Below are positions 1 to 9,485 of a stretch of 56,620 bases of DNA, one piece after another. A program made the translations under genes and the position numbers. Within the stretch, counting starts at the first letter, position 1, and every line of letters begins with the position of its first letter. Source of the stretch: Porticoccaceae bacterium (lineage in GTDB: Bacteria; Pseudomonadota; Gammaproteobacteria; Pseudomonadales; Porticoccaceae); the NCBI GenBank assembly GCA_029252555.1, contig JAQXBF010000028.1:1-56620 (forward strand), given 5' to 3'. A model generated the notes under the pieces. It had not been told where the DNA came from. It did not search any database and saw only the letters and a program-made list of their open reading frames with translations.

Positions 1-19
1 CGTGAAAGCATTTTCTCTT

Positions 20-95
20 TGGTGGGTGGTACAGGGATTGAACCTGTGACCCTCGCCTTGTAAGGGCGATGCTCTACCAGCTGAGCTAACCACCC
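20..95 (-). tRNA. tRNA-Val (anticodon TAC)
   Basis: Read on the minus strand, a 76-nt cloverleaf begins GGGTGGT and ends ACCACCC-A-CCA, so the acceptor stem is a perfect 7 bp and CCA is encoded. The anticodon loop CTTACAA on a 5-bp stem gives anticodon TAC, which reads GTA (valine). The T-arm holds the usual GGTTCAATCCC loop. Confidence 0.96.
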
Positions 96-216
96 CCTGA
101 GAGAGCGACGCATTCTACCGAACTGAAGGTGGCTGTCAAACTTTTTCTGGTGCTATATACATATCAGGTCCGCGGCCCTAATATACCGCCTTTTTTAGAG
201 GGTTTTTTAAGCAAAA

Positions 217-570
217 ATGCAGATTTACAAAGAGTTTAGTATCGAAGCTGCGCATCGGCTACCCAATGTTCCAGAAGGGCACAAATGTGCTCGTCTTCAT
301 GGTCATTCATTCCAGGTGACCATTGAGGTTGAGGGCCCTGTAGGGGAGGAATCGGGTTGGATAATGGATTTTGGTAATATTAAAGCGGCATTTGCACCAA
401 TTTATAACAAGTTAGACCACCATTACCTCAATGATATCGAAGGTTTGGAAAACCCCACCAGTGAAAATCTCGCAATGTGGATCTGGCATAAGCTTAAGCC
501 GGCGTTGCCCGAACTATCGTGCATTACCATCAAAGAAACCTGTACCAGTGGCTGCACTTATCGCGGCTAG
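217..570 (+). CDS. queD: 6-carboxytetrahydropterin synthase QueD
   Basis: This 117-residue protein belongs to the PTPS/QueD family. It converts 7,8-dihydroneopterin triphosphate to 6-carboxytetrahydropterin, an early step of preQ0/queuosine synthesis in the cytoplasm. Visible zinc ligands are His13 in the AAHRL motif and His28 and His30 in LHGHS. Cys24 lies where the family's catalytic cysteine sits, and the PTSENLA segment and the KET motif near the C-terminus are also present. The length is normal for bacterial QueD. No other queuosine gene is nearby. Its last four bases overlap the end of the convergent transporter gene. I looked for a preQ1 riboswitch in the leader and saw none. Confidence 0.93.
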   Translation: MQIYKEFSIEAAHRLPNVPEGHKCARLHGHSFQVTIEVEGPVGEESGWIMDFGNIKAAFAPIYNKLDHHYLNDIEGLENPTSENLAMWIWHKLKPALPELSCITIKETCTSGCTYRG

Positions 571-1766
571 TGGCGTGATGCTGCTATCTGCTGAGTTTTG
601 ATACGCTCCCAGACTAATACTCCCAGCATCAATGTGATCGGAATCAGGCAGCCAAGAAGCATCTGCTGCCAGCTAATCAGATTAATCACCCAGCCTGCAC
701 CCAGGGCTGCCACAGACTGCAGTGAAAAGACCATAAAATCATTCATCGCCTGAACCTTGAAACGGTCACTGGCACTATGAGTGCTGGGTAGTAGAGAAGT
801 GCCGGCGACAAACAGGAAGTTCCAGCCCACGCCGAGCAGTACTAGTTGCAGCCAGAAGCCGCTGACGCTGGTATCGGCAAAACCAATTACAATAGTTGCA
901 CAGTAGCAGGCTAGGCCTAACAGCATCATGGCTCTGGTATCAAGGTATCTAAATAGCAATGGCGCAATAAAGGAAGGCATAAACATGGCTGCAATGTGGC
1001 TTTGAATCACCCATTTTGTGTCAACTAATGAATGGCCATGGAAATGATGCATGCTAATGGGCGTGCCCGTCATGACAAATGACATGATAACGTAGGCTAT
1101 GGCGGCGCTGGCTATGGCTAGGCAAAGGGAGGGGTTGCGCAGTAACTGTCTTGTCGAAGTGGCCGTTTTCTCAGCAACCACCTCAGTCATGGCTGCTGGT
1201 TTGTACAAGCTGAGCAACAGCCCACCCATCAGAATGCAGATTGCGGCCAATAAAAATGACCCCTGATAATCAGTCGCGGTAAGTTGTCTACCAATGACGG
1301 CCAGTTCTGGGCCAACAAATGCAGCTATGATGCCGCTGGCCATCACCATAGATGCTGCAGTGGCACTGTGCTCCACAGCAACCGACTCCATGGCAGCAAA
1401 TCTGGTCTGCAATACCGCTGCGTTGCAGGACCCCAGTATTAATGCCGCTATGCAAAACAGGGTAAAACTTTGTAGCTGCAGCGCAATGATGGCGACGCCG
1501 CAGGTTAGCACGGCAACCATCATAAACAGCAGCAAGCCTTTCTTGCGGCCCAATGTGCGCATACATTGGGTAACCGGAATCACTGCAGCGGCAGTACCTA
1601 CAATCATCAGCGCTATAGGTGCTGTAGCCCAGTCAGCGGAAGGCGCTAAATAGGTGCCCGCCAGGCTACCAGCCAGCAACATTAGGGGGATTACTGAGCC
1701 CGCCAACGCACTGCTAATACTGAGAACCCATACATCTTTAAAGCCTGCGGACGAAAATATATTCAT
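567..1766 (-). CDS. Major facilitator superfamily transporter
   Basis: This 399-residue protein is highly hydrophobic, with about twelve predicted membrane spans and short loops, as in the MFS. A basic stretch after the second or third span ([10 protein letters not shown]) matches the usual cytoplasmic loop 2-3 signature, and a charged central loop near residue 195 (ending [11 protein letters not shown]) separates two six-span halves. It is a probable inner-membrane proton-coupled permease or exporter, but the sequence does not reveal the substrate. It is a single gene, convergent with queD and divergent from the acyl carrier protein gene, with about 177 bp between the divergent starts. Confidence 0.8.
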   Translation of the reverse strand: MNIFSSAGFKDVWVLSISSALAGSVIPLMLLAGSLAGTYLAPSADWATAPIALMIVGTAAAVIPVTQCMRTLGRKKGLLLFMMVAVLTCGVAIIALQLQSFTLFCIAALILGSCNAAVLQTRFAAMESVAVEHSATAASMVMASGIIAAFVGPELAVIGRQLTATDYQGSFLLAAICILMGGLLLSLYKPAAMTEVVAEKTATSTRQLLRNPSLCLAIASAAIAYVIMSFVMTGTPISMHHFHGHSLVDTKWVIQSHIAAMFMPSFIAPLLFRYLDTRAMMLLGLACYCATIVIGFADTSVSGFWLQLVLLGVGWNFLFVAGTSLLPSTHSASDRFKVQAMNDFMVFSLQSVAALGAGWVINLISWQQMLLGCLIPITLMLGVLVWERIKTQQIAASRH

Positions 1767-1943
1767 GTAATGATTCCTGGTTGATTAGCTGCAGCGCTCT
1801 TATTATTTTGCGAAAAGACGGATTCTAGACTACTTTTATTATATCAGATGCAGTTATTGCCATATTTGATTCGGCCATTGAAAACGATGAAATATTGGTC
1901 CGGAACATGATTCTGACAATCATAAAATAAGAGACTAAACATT

Positions 1944-2270
1944 ATGGACGATACCAATCAGTTGACGGTTAAAAAGACCGTATGCGAATTTATCAGCAAA
2001 AATCCCGCCGTAAAATCTAATCATATCCAAGTCGATATGGCGCTGGCAGACCTCAACGTCGATTCCTTGGAAAAATTATCCATTGGTATGGATTTAGAGG
2101 AAGAATACTCTATCGAGTTTATTGATGAAGAGATCGAAGCTTTTGTTACTGTCGCCGATGTGATTGTGCCTGTCGAGGTGGCACTTGCCGCTAAAGCGGC
2201 TTCTCAGGTTAAGCCAGTGCTCGCGCAACACCTGCAAGACCAAGCTCCAGAGAGCCACCACTCCGCGTAA
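1944..2270 (+). CDS. Acyl carrier protein-like protein
   Basis: This 108-residue acidic protein carries the carrier-protein signature NVDSLEKL, with Ser41 as the expected 4'-phosphopantetheine attachment site. Helices follow that match ACP helices II and III (MDLEEEYSIEFIDEEIEAFVTVADVI). The body is the usual ~80 residues, with a ~25-residue C-terminal tail rich in Ala, Gln and His that standard AcpP lacks. It stands alone and not in a fab cluster, so it is more likely a specialised carrier for an unknown acyl chain than the main fatty-acid ACP. No partner acyltransferase or ligase is adjacent. Confidence 0.82.
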   Translation: MDDTNQLTVKKTVCEFISKNPAVKSNHIQVDMALADLNVDSLEKLSIGMDLEEEYSIEFIDEEIEAFVTVADVIVPVEVALAAKAASQVKPVLAQHLQDQAPESHHSA

Positions 2271-2384
2271 ATAATAAAGAGCTAGCGCAGCAGTAATCTG
2301 CCGCGCTAGCTTTGACTGCGGTATACTCTTGACCGTCAAACCGCTGCGCAAAAGTAGTCTAATTCAGGTCAGAGAGTCTAATTA

Positions 2385-3221
2385 ATGGTAGAAATCGGTA
2401 CATTTAATCATCTTGAGGTTGTTAAGCAGGTCGACTTTGGGGTCTATGTCGATGGTGGCGAGCTGGATACGATCTTGTTACCCAAGCGCTATGTCCCGGT
2501 AGGCTGTGAGATAGGTGACTGGGTTGATGTATTTCTCCATTTCGATTCCGATGACCTTCTTATTGCAACCACTGAGAAGCCTAAGGTTCAGGTAGGCGAC
2601 TGCGAAATGCTGACCGTGGTTGATATTAATCACGCGGGTGCCTTTATGGATTGGGGACTGCCCAAAGATTTACTGGTTCCGTACAACGAGCAGCAAAAGC
2701 CAATGAAAGTCGGCTATTCCTATGTTGTCCATGTGTTTCACGACCAACAGTCTGATCGAATTGCCGCCTCTACCAAGCTCAACCACCATCTAGACGAAGA
2801 GACTGTTTGGCTAAAACCTCGCCAGGCTGTCAATTTATTGATTGCAAGCCGCACCGAGCTTGGCTACAAGGCGGTGATAGACAATAAGTATTTGGGGCTT
2901 ATTTTCCGTGGAGATGCTTTTCGACCGCTTAAGATTGGTGAACGAATACCCGGCTTTGTAAAAAGCATAAGGCCTGATGGCAAGATTGATCTGTTGATTT
3001 CTCAAGCAACTCTGCAGGGTGATCATGAGCTGGGTGAGCAGATTATTCGTTATTTGCAGGAGGCGGGCGGAGAGTCTTCGCTCTCCGATAAAAGTGAGCC
3101 TGATGATATCTATCGCGCGTTCAAGGTTTCCAAGAAGAAATACAAGCAGGCCTTGGGTACATTATATAAGAGCCATAAAATTGTGATCGAACCCGGAAAA
3201 ATAAAACTTATTAATGCATAA
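2385..3221 (+). CDS. CvfB-like S1 RNA-binding protein
   Basis: This 278-residue protein looks like the CvfB/YitL family. An N-terminal S1-like beta-barrel (about residues 1-65, GTFNHLEVVKQVDFGVYVDG) is followed by a second barrel (about 68-130), a third S1-like region (about 145-210, with DGKIDLLISQ) and a short winged-helix-like C-terminus (about 235-278, DDIYRAFKVSKKKYKQALGTLYK). The family binds RNA; in Staphylococcus CvfB affects virulence gene expression, but its role in Gammaproteobacteria is unclear. It is transcribed in the same direction as the ACP gene, 114 bp downstream, possibly from its own promoter. Confidence 0.85.
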   Translation: MVEIGTFNHLEVVKQVDFGVYVDGGELDTILLPKRYVPVGCEIGDWVDVFLHFDSDDLLIATTEKPKVQVGDCEMLTVVDINHAGAFMDWGLPKDLLVPYNEQQKPMKVGYSYVVHVFHDQQSDRIAASTKLNHHLDEETVWLKPRQAVNLLIASRTELGYKAVIDNKYLGLIFRGDAFRPLKIGERIPGFVKSIRPDGKIDLLISQATLQGDHELGEQIIRYLQEAGGESSLSDKSEPDDIYRAFKVSKKKYKQALGTLYKSHKIVIEPGKIKLINA

Positions 3222-3596
3222 ATTTATGTCGTTTTAATCGGCAAAACCTACCGACTTTGTGCACCGCTGTATATAAGCACTAATAGCCAAAATAAGACCT
3301 TATTCCCAAGAATGGCTGTGAAGACGTTAAATACCCTATATACTATTTGCCACTTGTGGTGCATTAAGATTTAACGGTTACATAACAGTGAGCCTTTGAA
3401 GGTTGAAGATTTTTCTGCTTAATAAGAATATTTTATTAAAGGATTTGGTTTATTAATTTGTGTCTCTCACTCTACTGGGTGAGTATCAGTAAGTGGTAGC
3501 TCGAAAACATGGCTAAGTTGTATTTAAAAACAGTGAAAGCTGAATAGAAAAAGGCCAGCATCAAGAAAATTTTAATGTCTAATTGGGGAGTAACCT
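3222..3596. other. Intergenic leader of the TonB-dependent receptor
   Basis: This is 375 bp of AT-rich non-coding sequence. It ends with a good ribosome-binding site (GGGGAG, 3584-3589) just before the receptor ATG. I see no long ORF, RNA gene or convincing Fur box. A short inverted repeat (CTCAC...GTGAG) lies near 3467-3483. The long leader would fit a regulated receptor promoter, but no operator can be named. Confidence 0.5.
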
Positions 3597-6239
3597 ATGT
3601 TTCGAAAAACGAAAGTAAACCGAGCTGTTATCTCGGTGATTGCCGCAGGTATTGCTGCAAGCACTGCAGGTGTCGCCGTCGCTGAAGGAATGCTAGAAGA
3701 GATTGTGGTCACGGCGACTAAGAAATCTGCCAGTATGCAAGATATTCCGGTTGCAGTTCAGGCCATGACAGAAGAGTCGCTTGAGGAGCAAAATGTCACA
3801 AGCTTTGAAGATTATGTTAAATATCTTCCCAGTGTAAACGCTGGTGGCCGTGGCCCTGGCCAGAACGAAATTTATATCCGTGGTGCAGCTGTTGATGCGA
3901 TCAACATTTCTGTTGCTGAATCACAGGGTTCGGCGCCGAACGTTGCACTTTACTTGGATGAGCAGCCAGTTACTGCTGGTGGTCGTAACCTAGATGTTTA
4001 TATCACTGATATGGAGCGTATTGAGGTTCTTCCTGGACCCCAAGGTACTCTCTACGGTGCCAGTTCACAGGCTGGTACAGTTCGTTTGATTACCAACAAG
4101 CCTGTTATCGACGAGTTCGATGCTAGCCTCTCCGCTGGTTATGCAAGCACTTCAGGCGGCGAAGACAGCAACAAAGTTGAAGCGATGATCAATATTCCGC
4201 TGATCGAAGGCAAATTGGCAGTTCGCGCTGCGGTTTACTCCGACAATAAAGGGGGTTACATCGACAATGTTGAAGGTACTTTTACTGCAAGCAGCGCACT
4301 TAACCCAGCCTATCCTGGCGACTCGGTAAGCTTTTCCGAGGGTCATATCTTTGGTAACGGTACAGTAGTGGGTGAGGGTGGCGTTACTATCCCCGTAAAC
4401 TACACAACTGCGACAAGCTCAGCGCTGGTTGAAGATGACTTCAATGATGTGTCTTACCAGGGTATGCGCTTGGGTGCTAAATACCTGATTAGCGACGATT
4501 GGTCAGCGCTGGTCCAGTTTACTCAGCAGTCTTTGAAGACTCAGGGTGTATTTGACTATGACGAATCACTTGGTGACCTTAAAGTTGCTCGTTTCACTGA
4601 AGATTCATTGGAAGACGAGTTCACTCAGTTTGCATGGACCTTGGAAGGTCGTGCTGGTGCCCTAGATGTGGTTTACACCGGTGCTTACCTCGATCGTGAA
4701 GTTTCACAGCGTTTGGACTACACCGGTTACTCAAATATTGGTGCCTATATTCCTGGCTACCAGTGTGAGTACCTAACTGGTTCTTACTACCACGGTTTAG
4801 ATATTGGCCAAGCCAACTATAGCTGGGATCCAACTCTTAGCGGTAATACTGGTGTGATCGAATGTGGTAACCCAGCAAATAACTTCAATGCAGAAAACGA
4901 AAATACTCGTATGACTCACGAATTCCGTGTTTCTACTGACCCAGATGCGGCTGCTCGCTTCACTGGTGGTGTTTTCTACGAAGATGCTGAAATCCTTCAC
5001 GTAGGTAACTTCAACTACATGGGCCCAGCAGAAGCAGGCTTCACGCCTATCGATATCAATCTGAACTCTTCACTAGATGATGCCGCCGCGAATGCTCGCG
5101 GTCTGGTTAGCCCAGCGACTCAGTTCCGTAACGATAACCACCGTAACGAAGAGCAGATCGCTGTCTTCGGTGAACTTTCCTATGACCTCAGCGAAACGCT
5201 GACCGTTGCCGCCTCAGCTCGTTACTACGATCTGGAGTATGGCTTCACCGGTTATGGTGCATGGCGTTATGGTAACCGTCCTCTGTTTATCGATGACGCT
5301 GATCCCACCAATGACGTGATTCCAAATGTTACTGGTGGTCGAGATTACGCGCAGAAGTTTAATGTTCTGCAGCCAATCAGCACTACTGATACCATCACTA
5401 AGTTCACAGTTACCTGGACGCCTAACGAAGACATGTTGTTTTATATGACTTCTTCTGAAGGTTACCGCCCACCAGGATTCAACCGTGGTGCGGCCCAGAA
5501 AGGTACCTACAGTGGGACTGACTGTGTGGATGTTCCAGCGAAAGATAATGGCTTCCCTGGATACTGTCTGCCTTACAAGTTCGATTCAGATACTCTGGAG
5601 AACCTCGAGCTTGGTTGGAAACTGACCCTGATGGACGGCGATATGCGTCTTAATGGCTCGCTTTACCAAATCGACTGGAACGACATTCAGGTGTCTCAGT
5701 TTGACTCACAGAACATTTCTATCTTCACCATCGTAGATAACGGCGGTGACGCTGAGATCACTGGTCTTGAAATGGATATGGTTTGGGCAGTTAGCGACAA
5801 TCTGACTCTGTTCGGTGCAATGTCTTACAACGATACTGAGCTGGTTCGAGTAGACCCAGGTTTCTCTTTCGTTGTTCAAGACGAAGGCCGTCCTTTGCCT
5901 CTTACTCCTGAGTTCCAGGGTAATCTGCGCGCGCGTTACAACTGGGATATGGCGAACGGAATGGAAGGCTTCTGGCAGCTGGGTGGCAAGTACTCCGGTG
6001 AAGCACTCAACTCAATCGTTGATACTAACGAAGAGCCAAACACCATGCAGGACAGCTATGTTGTTATGGATGCTGCCGCTGGCGTAACCACTGATGCAGG
6101 CTGGGGTGTTGAGTTGTATGTTAGCAACCTAACTGACGAACGTGCACAGTTGCACATCAACCGTCAGGACTTCTTGGAAAGAACAACCACCAACCGTCCT
6201 CGTACAATTGGTATGCGCTTCAACTACGACTTTAACTAA
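3597..6239 (+). CDS. TonB-dependent outer-membrane receptor
   Basis: This 880-residue protein has an N-terminal signal peptide ending about residue 29 (VAVA/EG), then a TonB-box-like EEIVVTATKK. A plug domain follows (about 45-160, with DIPVAVQAMT, NEIYIRG and the GPQGTLYG motif), then a long beta-barrel of alternating aromatic strands ending IGMRFNYDFN. It imports a large or scarce substrate across the outer membrane using TonB energy. The subfamily resembles the 'EEIVVTATK' receptors that are abundant in marine Gammaproteobacteria; the ligand cannot be told from sequence. Codon use is markedly biased to GGT, CGT and AAC-type codons compared with neighbours, suggesting high expression. A strong terminator follows. 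Confidence 0.93.
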   Translation: MFRKTKVNRAVISVIAAGIAASTAGVAVAEGMLEEIVVTATKKSASMQDIPVAVQAMTEESLEEQNVTSFEDYVKYLPSVNAGGRGPGQNEIYIRGAAVDAINISVAESQGSAPNVALYLDEQPVTAGGRNLDVYITDMERIEVLPGPQGTLYGASSQAGTVRLITNKPVIDEFDASLSAGYASTSGGEDSNKVEAMINIPLIEGKLAVRAAVYSDNKGGYIDNVEGTFTASSALNPAYPGDSVSFSEGHIFGNGTVVGEGGVTIPVNYTTATSSALVEDDFNDVSYQGMRLGAKYLISDDWSALVQFTQQSLKTQGVFDYDESLGDLKVARFTEDSLEDEFTQFAWTLEGRAGALDVVYTGAYLDREVSQRLDYTGYSNIGAYIPGYQCEYLTGSYYHGLDIGQANYSWDPTLSGNTGVIECGNPANNFNAENENTRMTHEFRVSTDPDAAARFTGGVFYEDAEILHVGNFNYMGPAEAGFTPIDINLNSSLDDAAANARGLVSPATQFRNDNHRNEEQIAVFGELSYDLSETLTVAASARYYDLEYGFTGYGAWRYGNRPLFIDDADPTNDVIPNVTGGRDYAQKFNVLQPISTTDTITKFTVTWTPNEDMLFYMTSSEGYRPPGFNRGAAQKGTYSGTDCVDVPAKDNGFPGYCLPYKFDSDTLENLELGWKLTLMDGDMRLNGSLYQIDWNDIQVSQFDSQNISIFTIVDNGGDAEITGLEMDMVWAVSDNLTLFGAMSYNDTELVRVDPGFSFVVQDEGRPLPLTPEFQGNLRARYNWDMANGMEGFWQLGGKYSGEALNSIVDTNEEPNTMQDSYVVMDAAAGVTTDAGWGVELYVSNLTDERAQLHINRQDFLERTTTNRPRTIGMRFNYDFN

Positions 6240-6270
6240 TAGTTAAAATTCGTTAACTCGAAGTATCAGG

Positions 6271-6298
6271 AAAGGCGAGCTTAGGCTCGCCTTTCTTG
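6271..6298 (+). terminator. Rho-independent terminator after the TonB receptor
   Basis: A perfect 10-bp stem (AAAGGCGAGC / GCTCGCCTTT) closes a TTAG loop and runs into a T-rich tract. It ends the receptor transcript, so the sulfotransferase gene downstream must have its own promoter. Confidence 0.9.
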
Positions 6299-6382
6299 TA
6301 TTGGCGGTGAGACACATTATCGGTATGACTCTATACTTCATAAGTTATAAATTCATACACAGTTTAGGTAACGGGAAACTCT

Positions 6383-8422
6383 ATGTTTGGCAGCGATCAA
6401 ATTGATCACAACAATCAAGCGTCAAAACTCTCAGCTGGGGAGGCATCAGAGCTATTGTCTCGAGGCAAAGCACTACTCCAATCTGGCGAATTTGCTGATG
6501 CCGAAGAGGTTATGGCGCAGCTCTTAGCCGATTATCCCAACCATTCTGAGGCGTTATATTTTATTTCTGTGGCCCAGCGATTTAGAGAAAACTATGAGGG
6601 TGCGCTGGGTTCCCTACAAAAATTAATTGAGATTGAACCGACTTATGGTCGTGCTTGGCAAGAGCGAGGCCATGTTTTTATGGCCTGCAATAACAGTGCT
6701 GAAGCTCGCTCTGCCTTTCAACAGGCAGCTACCCATAACAGCAGCTTAATTGCCAGCTGGCAGATGTTGGCCAGACTCACGGACCCTGAGGTAGATGAAA
6801 AAGCCCACGAGTATTTTAGCGACCAGTATCAACGTCTTGCGGCCCTTCCACCGCAGCTTTTAGGCGTAAGAAATTTGATGGAAGAGGGCAAGCTGTCAAA
6901 GGCCGAGCAGTTGTGCCGAAGCTTTCTGCAAAAGCAGCCAAAAAATATTGAAGCCATGCGGCTATTGGCTGACTTGGGTGTAAAGACTCATGTCCTGGAC
7001 GATGCAGAATTTATTCTCGAAAGTGCATTGGTTTACGAGCCAGATAATAAGTTAGTGCGTTTTGACTATATGAATGTGCTTTACAAGCGGCAGAAATTTG
7101 AGCTCTGTATGGAACAGGCGCAGATACTCTTAGATGCCGAGCCAGATAATAATAAATATCGTTTTTCCTATGCAAATCAATGTGTTGCGGTAGGGCGGTT
7201 TGACGAGGCTTTGGCTCTTTACGATGAGTTCGTTGCGGCTGACCCCAGTGCCGCGCCTGCCCATTTGCTGAGAGGTCACACCTTAAAAACTATAGGCCGC
7301 ATAGATGAAGCGGTTGAGGCCTATCGCTCTGTCTATCGTGCTAAACCAGATTTTGGCGATGCTTTTTGGAGTCTGGCCAATCTTAAAACCTATCAATTTG
7401 AAGATGCAGAAATTGACCAAATGCGTGAGTATCAGCAATCTGATGCCACAGGTCTGGACGATAAAATTCATCTTAGTTTTGCTCTCGGCAAAGCAATGGA
7501 AGATGCCAAAGATTATGCTGCGGCCAGTGATTACTATGTCACTGGCAACCAGCTGAAGAAAGAGGACGTTCAGTACGACAAAGAACGTATGGCCTATAAG
7601 CTGTCTTTGCAGAAAAAGTTCTGTACAAACGAACTGTTTGAAAAGTTTGGTCAGTCTGGTTGCCCAGCAGCAGACCCTATTTTTATTGTCGGGTTACCTC
7701 GCGCTGGCTCTACGTTGCTCGAGCAGATACTGGCTTCTCATTCCATGGTGGATGGTACCTTGGAATTAAATAATATTCCGGCGATAGCCCATCGCCTAAA
7801 TGGCCGTCGCACTGTCTATGAAGAGCCAAGATACCCCCAGGTACTGGCACAGCTAACACCAGAAATTGCTGAAAAGCTTGGGCAAACCTATATCGATGAA
7901 ACCCAAATTCATCGTGAGGGGGCCCCGTATTTTATCGACAAGATGCCGAATAATTTCCGCGATATTGGTCTTATCCAAATGATTTTGCCTAACGCCAAAA
8001 TCATTGATGCTCGTCGCCATCCCATGGCCTGCTGCTTCAGTGGGTTTAAACAGCTTTTTTTTGAGGGCCAAGAATTTACCTATGGCCTTGAAGAGGTCGG
8101 TACCTATTATCGGAACTATGTAGAGCTGATGGATCATTGGGATACTGTTCTGCCCAACAAGGTTTTGCGTGTTCAATACGAAGATGTGGTGGCAGATCTG
8201 GAGACCCAGGTGCGGCGCATTCTAGACTACTGTGGCCTGCCATTTGAAGAGAGCTGCGTTAGTTTTCATAAGAATGAGCGCTCCGTGAGAACCCCAAGTG
8301 CAGAGCAGGTGCGCCAGCCAATTTATACCAGTGGCTTGGAGCAGTGGAGGAACTTTGAAGATAGCCTCAGCCCCCTTAAAGAGGCTCTTGGCCCAGTGCT
8401 GGATTTATATCCAATCCAATAA
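6383..8422 (+). CDS. TPR-sulfotransferase fusion protein
   Basis: This 679-residue two-part protein has about ten tetratricopeptide-type helical repeats in residues 15-400 (for example AEEVMAQLLADYPNHSEALY and ALALYDEFVAADPSAAPAHL). A sulfotransferase domain follows from about residue 428. FIVGLPRAGSTLLEQIL at about 431 is the 5'-phosphosulfate-binding loop for PAPS, and VLRVQYEDVVADLE near 590 fits the 3'-phosphate region. No signal peptide is seen, so it is probably cytoplasmic or membrane-associated. Similar fusions in marine proteobacteria often lie next to TonB receptors, as here, but their acceptor is unknown. Protein tyrosine or a glycan are possible acceptors. Confidence 0.87.
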   Translation: MFGSDQIDHNNQASKLSAGEASELLSRGKALLQSGEFADAEEVMAQLLADYPNHSEALYFISVAQRFRENYEGALGSLQKLIEIEPTYGRAWQERGHVFMACNNSAEARSAFQQAATHNSSLIASWQMLARLTDPEVDEKAHEYFSDQYQRLAALPPQLLGVRNLMEEGKLSKAEQLCRSFLQKQPKNIEAMRLLADLGVKTHVLDDAEFILESALVYEPDNKLVRFDYMNVLYKRQKFELCMEQAQILLDAEPDNNKYRFSYANQCVAVGRFDEALALYDEFVAADPSAAPAHLLRGHTLKTIGRIDEAVEAYRSVYRAKPDFGDAFWSLANLKTYQFEDAEIDQMREYQQSDATGLDDKIHLSFALGKAMEDAKDYAAASDYYVTGNQLKKEDVQYDKERMAYKLSLQKKFCTNELFEKFGQSGCPAADPIFIVGLPRAGSTLLEQILASHSMVDGTLELNNIPAIAHRLNGRRTVYEEPRYPQVLAQLTPEIAEKLGQTYIDETQIHREGAPYFIDKMPNNFRDIGLIQMILPNAKIIDARRHPMACCFSGFKQLFFEGQEFTYGLEEVGTYYRNYVELMDHWDTVLPNKVLRVQYEDVVADLETQVRRILDYCGLPFEESCVSFHKNERSVRTPSAEQVRQPIYTSGLEQWRNFEDSLSPLKEALGPVLDLYPIQ

Positions 8423-8454
8423 AAATATTTATAAATGCTTTATGGGAGTGATCT

Positions 8455-9471
8455 ATGACTGCAACTAATATGACTGAGCGCGAGGTGCAGGCGCTGGTTG
8501 AAGACTGCCTCACAGTCAATGGCTGTGATAATGAAAATGCCGCTGCGGTGGCTCGGACCATTGCCGCGGCTGAGCGGGATGGCTGCGCCTCTCACGGGCT
8601 TTTCCGTATGCCAGGCTACATCGCTTCCTTGCGCAGTGGCAAGGTCAATGGCAACGCCAAGCCATCGGTGAGCAGAATATCTGCATCAGTGATTCGGGTA
8701 GATGGCGACTATGGTTACGCACCTCTGGCGTTGGAAGCTGGCCGTGAAGCACTGATAGAAGCAGCGCGAGAAAATGGTATAGCTGCTATGGCATTGGTTA
8801 ATGTGCATCATTTTGCGGCCCTGTGGGTTGAAGTTGAGCCCATTGCCGAAGCCGGTTGCGCGGCAATGGCTTTCACTACCTACAAGCCAGCGGTTGTTCC
8901 CGCTGGTGCCAAGCAGCCATTGTTTGGTACCAACCCAATGTGCTTTGGCTGGCCTCGAGGGGATCAGCCGCCAATGGTATTTGATCAGGCCTCTGCCTCA
9001 ATGGCTCGGGGCGAAGTTATGATTGCCGCTCGCGATGGTCATACTGTTCCTCTGGGCACAGGTGTGGATGCCGAGGGCAACCCGACCACCGATCCGCAAA
9101 AGATTATTGATGGGGGTGCCTTATTGCCCTTTGGAGGGCATAAGGGTTCGACTATTGCTATGATGATTGAGCTGCTAGTAGCGGGTTTGACCGGTATGGA
9201 CTTCAGTTTTGAAGCCCAGAAAAATGATAATAATGATGGTGGCCCACCCAATGGTGGCGAGTTTATGTTGGCGATTGATCCCAGCCGCTTTGGTGATGCT
9301 GACAACTGGTTGCAGCATTCGGAACTATTTCTCCAGCGATTGACCGGAATGGAGGGCGCGCATGTGCCCGGTAATCGACGCTATGCTAATCGGGCTAAAA
9401 CCGCAGCGCAGGGAATCGCAGTTTCTGACGCATTGCTGGCAAGCTGCAAAGACTTTCTCAAACCCCAGTAG
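8455..9471 (+). CDS. Ldh/malate-lactate dehydrogenase family oxidoreductase
   Basis: This 338-residue protein belongs to the type-2 malate/L-lactate dehydrogenase (Ldh) family, an NAD(P)-dependent fold distinct from classical Rossmann dehydrogenases. Family signs are the N-terminal EREVQALVEDCLTVNGCDNENA helix pair, the DGCASHGLFRMPGYI motif with its conserved SHG, the NVHHFAALW region, the FGTNPMCFGWP loop and LLPFGGHKGS near residue 224. Members reduce 2-oxoacids or cyclic imino acids such as delta1-piperideine-2-carboxylate. The substrate here is unknown, but the neighbouring aldehyde dehydrogenase and dipeptidase homologue suggest amino-acid-derivative catabolism. A clear GGGAG ribosome-binding site precedes the ATG, 32 bp after the sulfotransferase gene. 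Confidence 0.87.
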   Translation: MTATNMTEREVQALVEDCLTVNGCDNENAAAVARTIAAAERDGCASHGLFRMPGYIASLRSGKVNGNAKPSVSRISASVIRVDGDYGYAPLALEAGREALIEAARENGIAAMALVNVHHFAALWVEVEPIAEAGCAAMAFTTYKPAVVPAGAKQPLFGTNPMCFGWPRGDQPPMVFDQASASMARGEVMIAARDGHTVPLGTGVDAEGNPTTDPQKIIDGGALLPFGGHKGSTIAMMIELLVAGLTGMDFSFEAQKNDNNDGGPPNGGEFMLAIDPSRFGDADNWLQHSELFLQRLTGMEGAHVPGNRRYANRAKTAAQGIAVSDALLASCKDFLKPQ

Positions 9472-9485
9472 TCTGAGAAAAGGGG

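Noticed and set aside
115-216. Possible preQ1 riboswitch before queD
   Set aside because: The leader lacks the conserved preQ1-I loop and tail sequences; only short AT-rich repeats are seen.
1288-1653. Open frames on both strands within the transporter gene
   Set aside because: They overlap the MFS gene fully, have no family features and are typical frame shadows.
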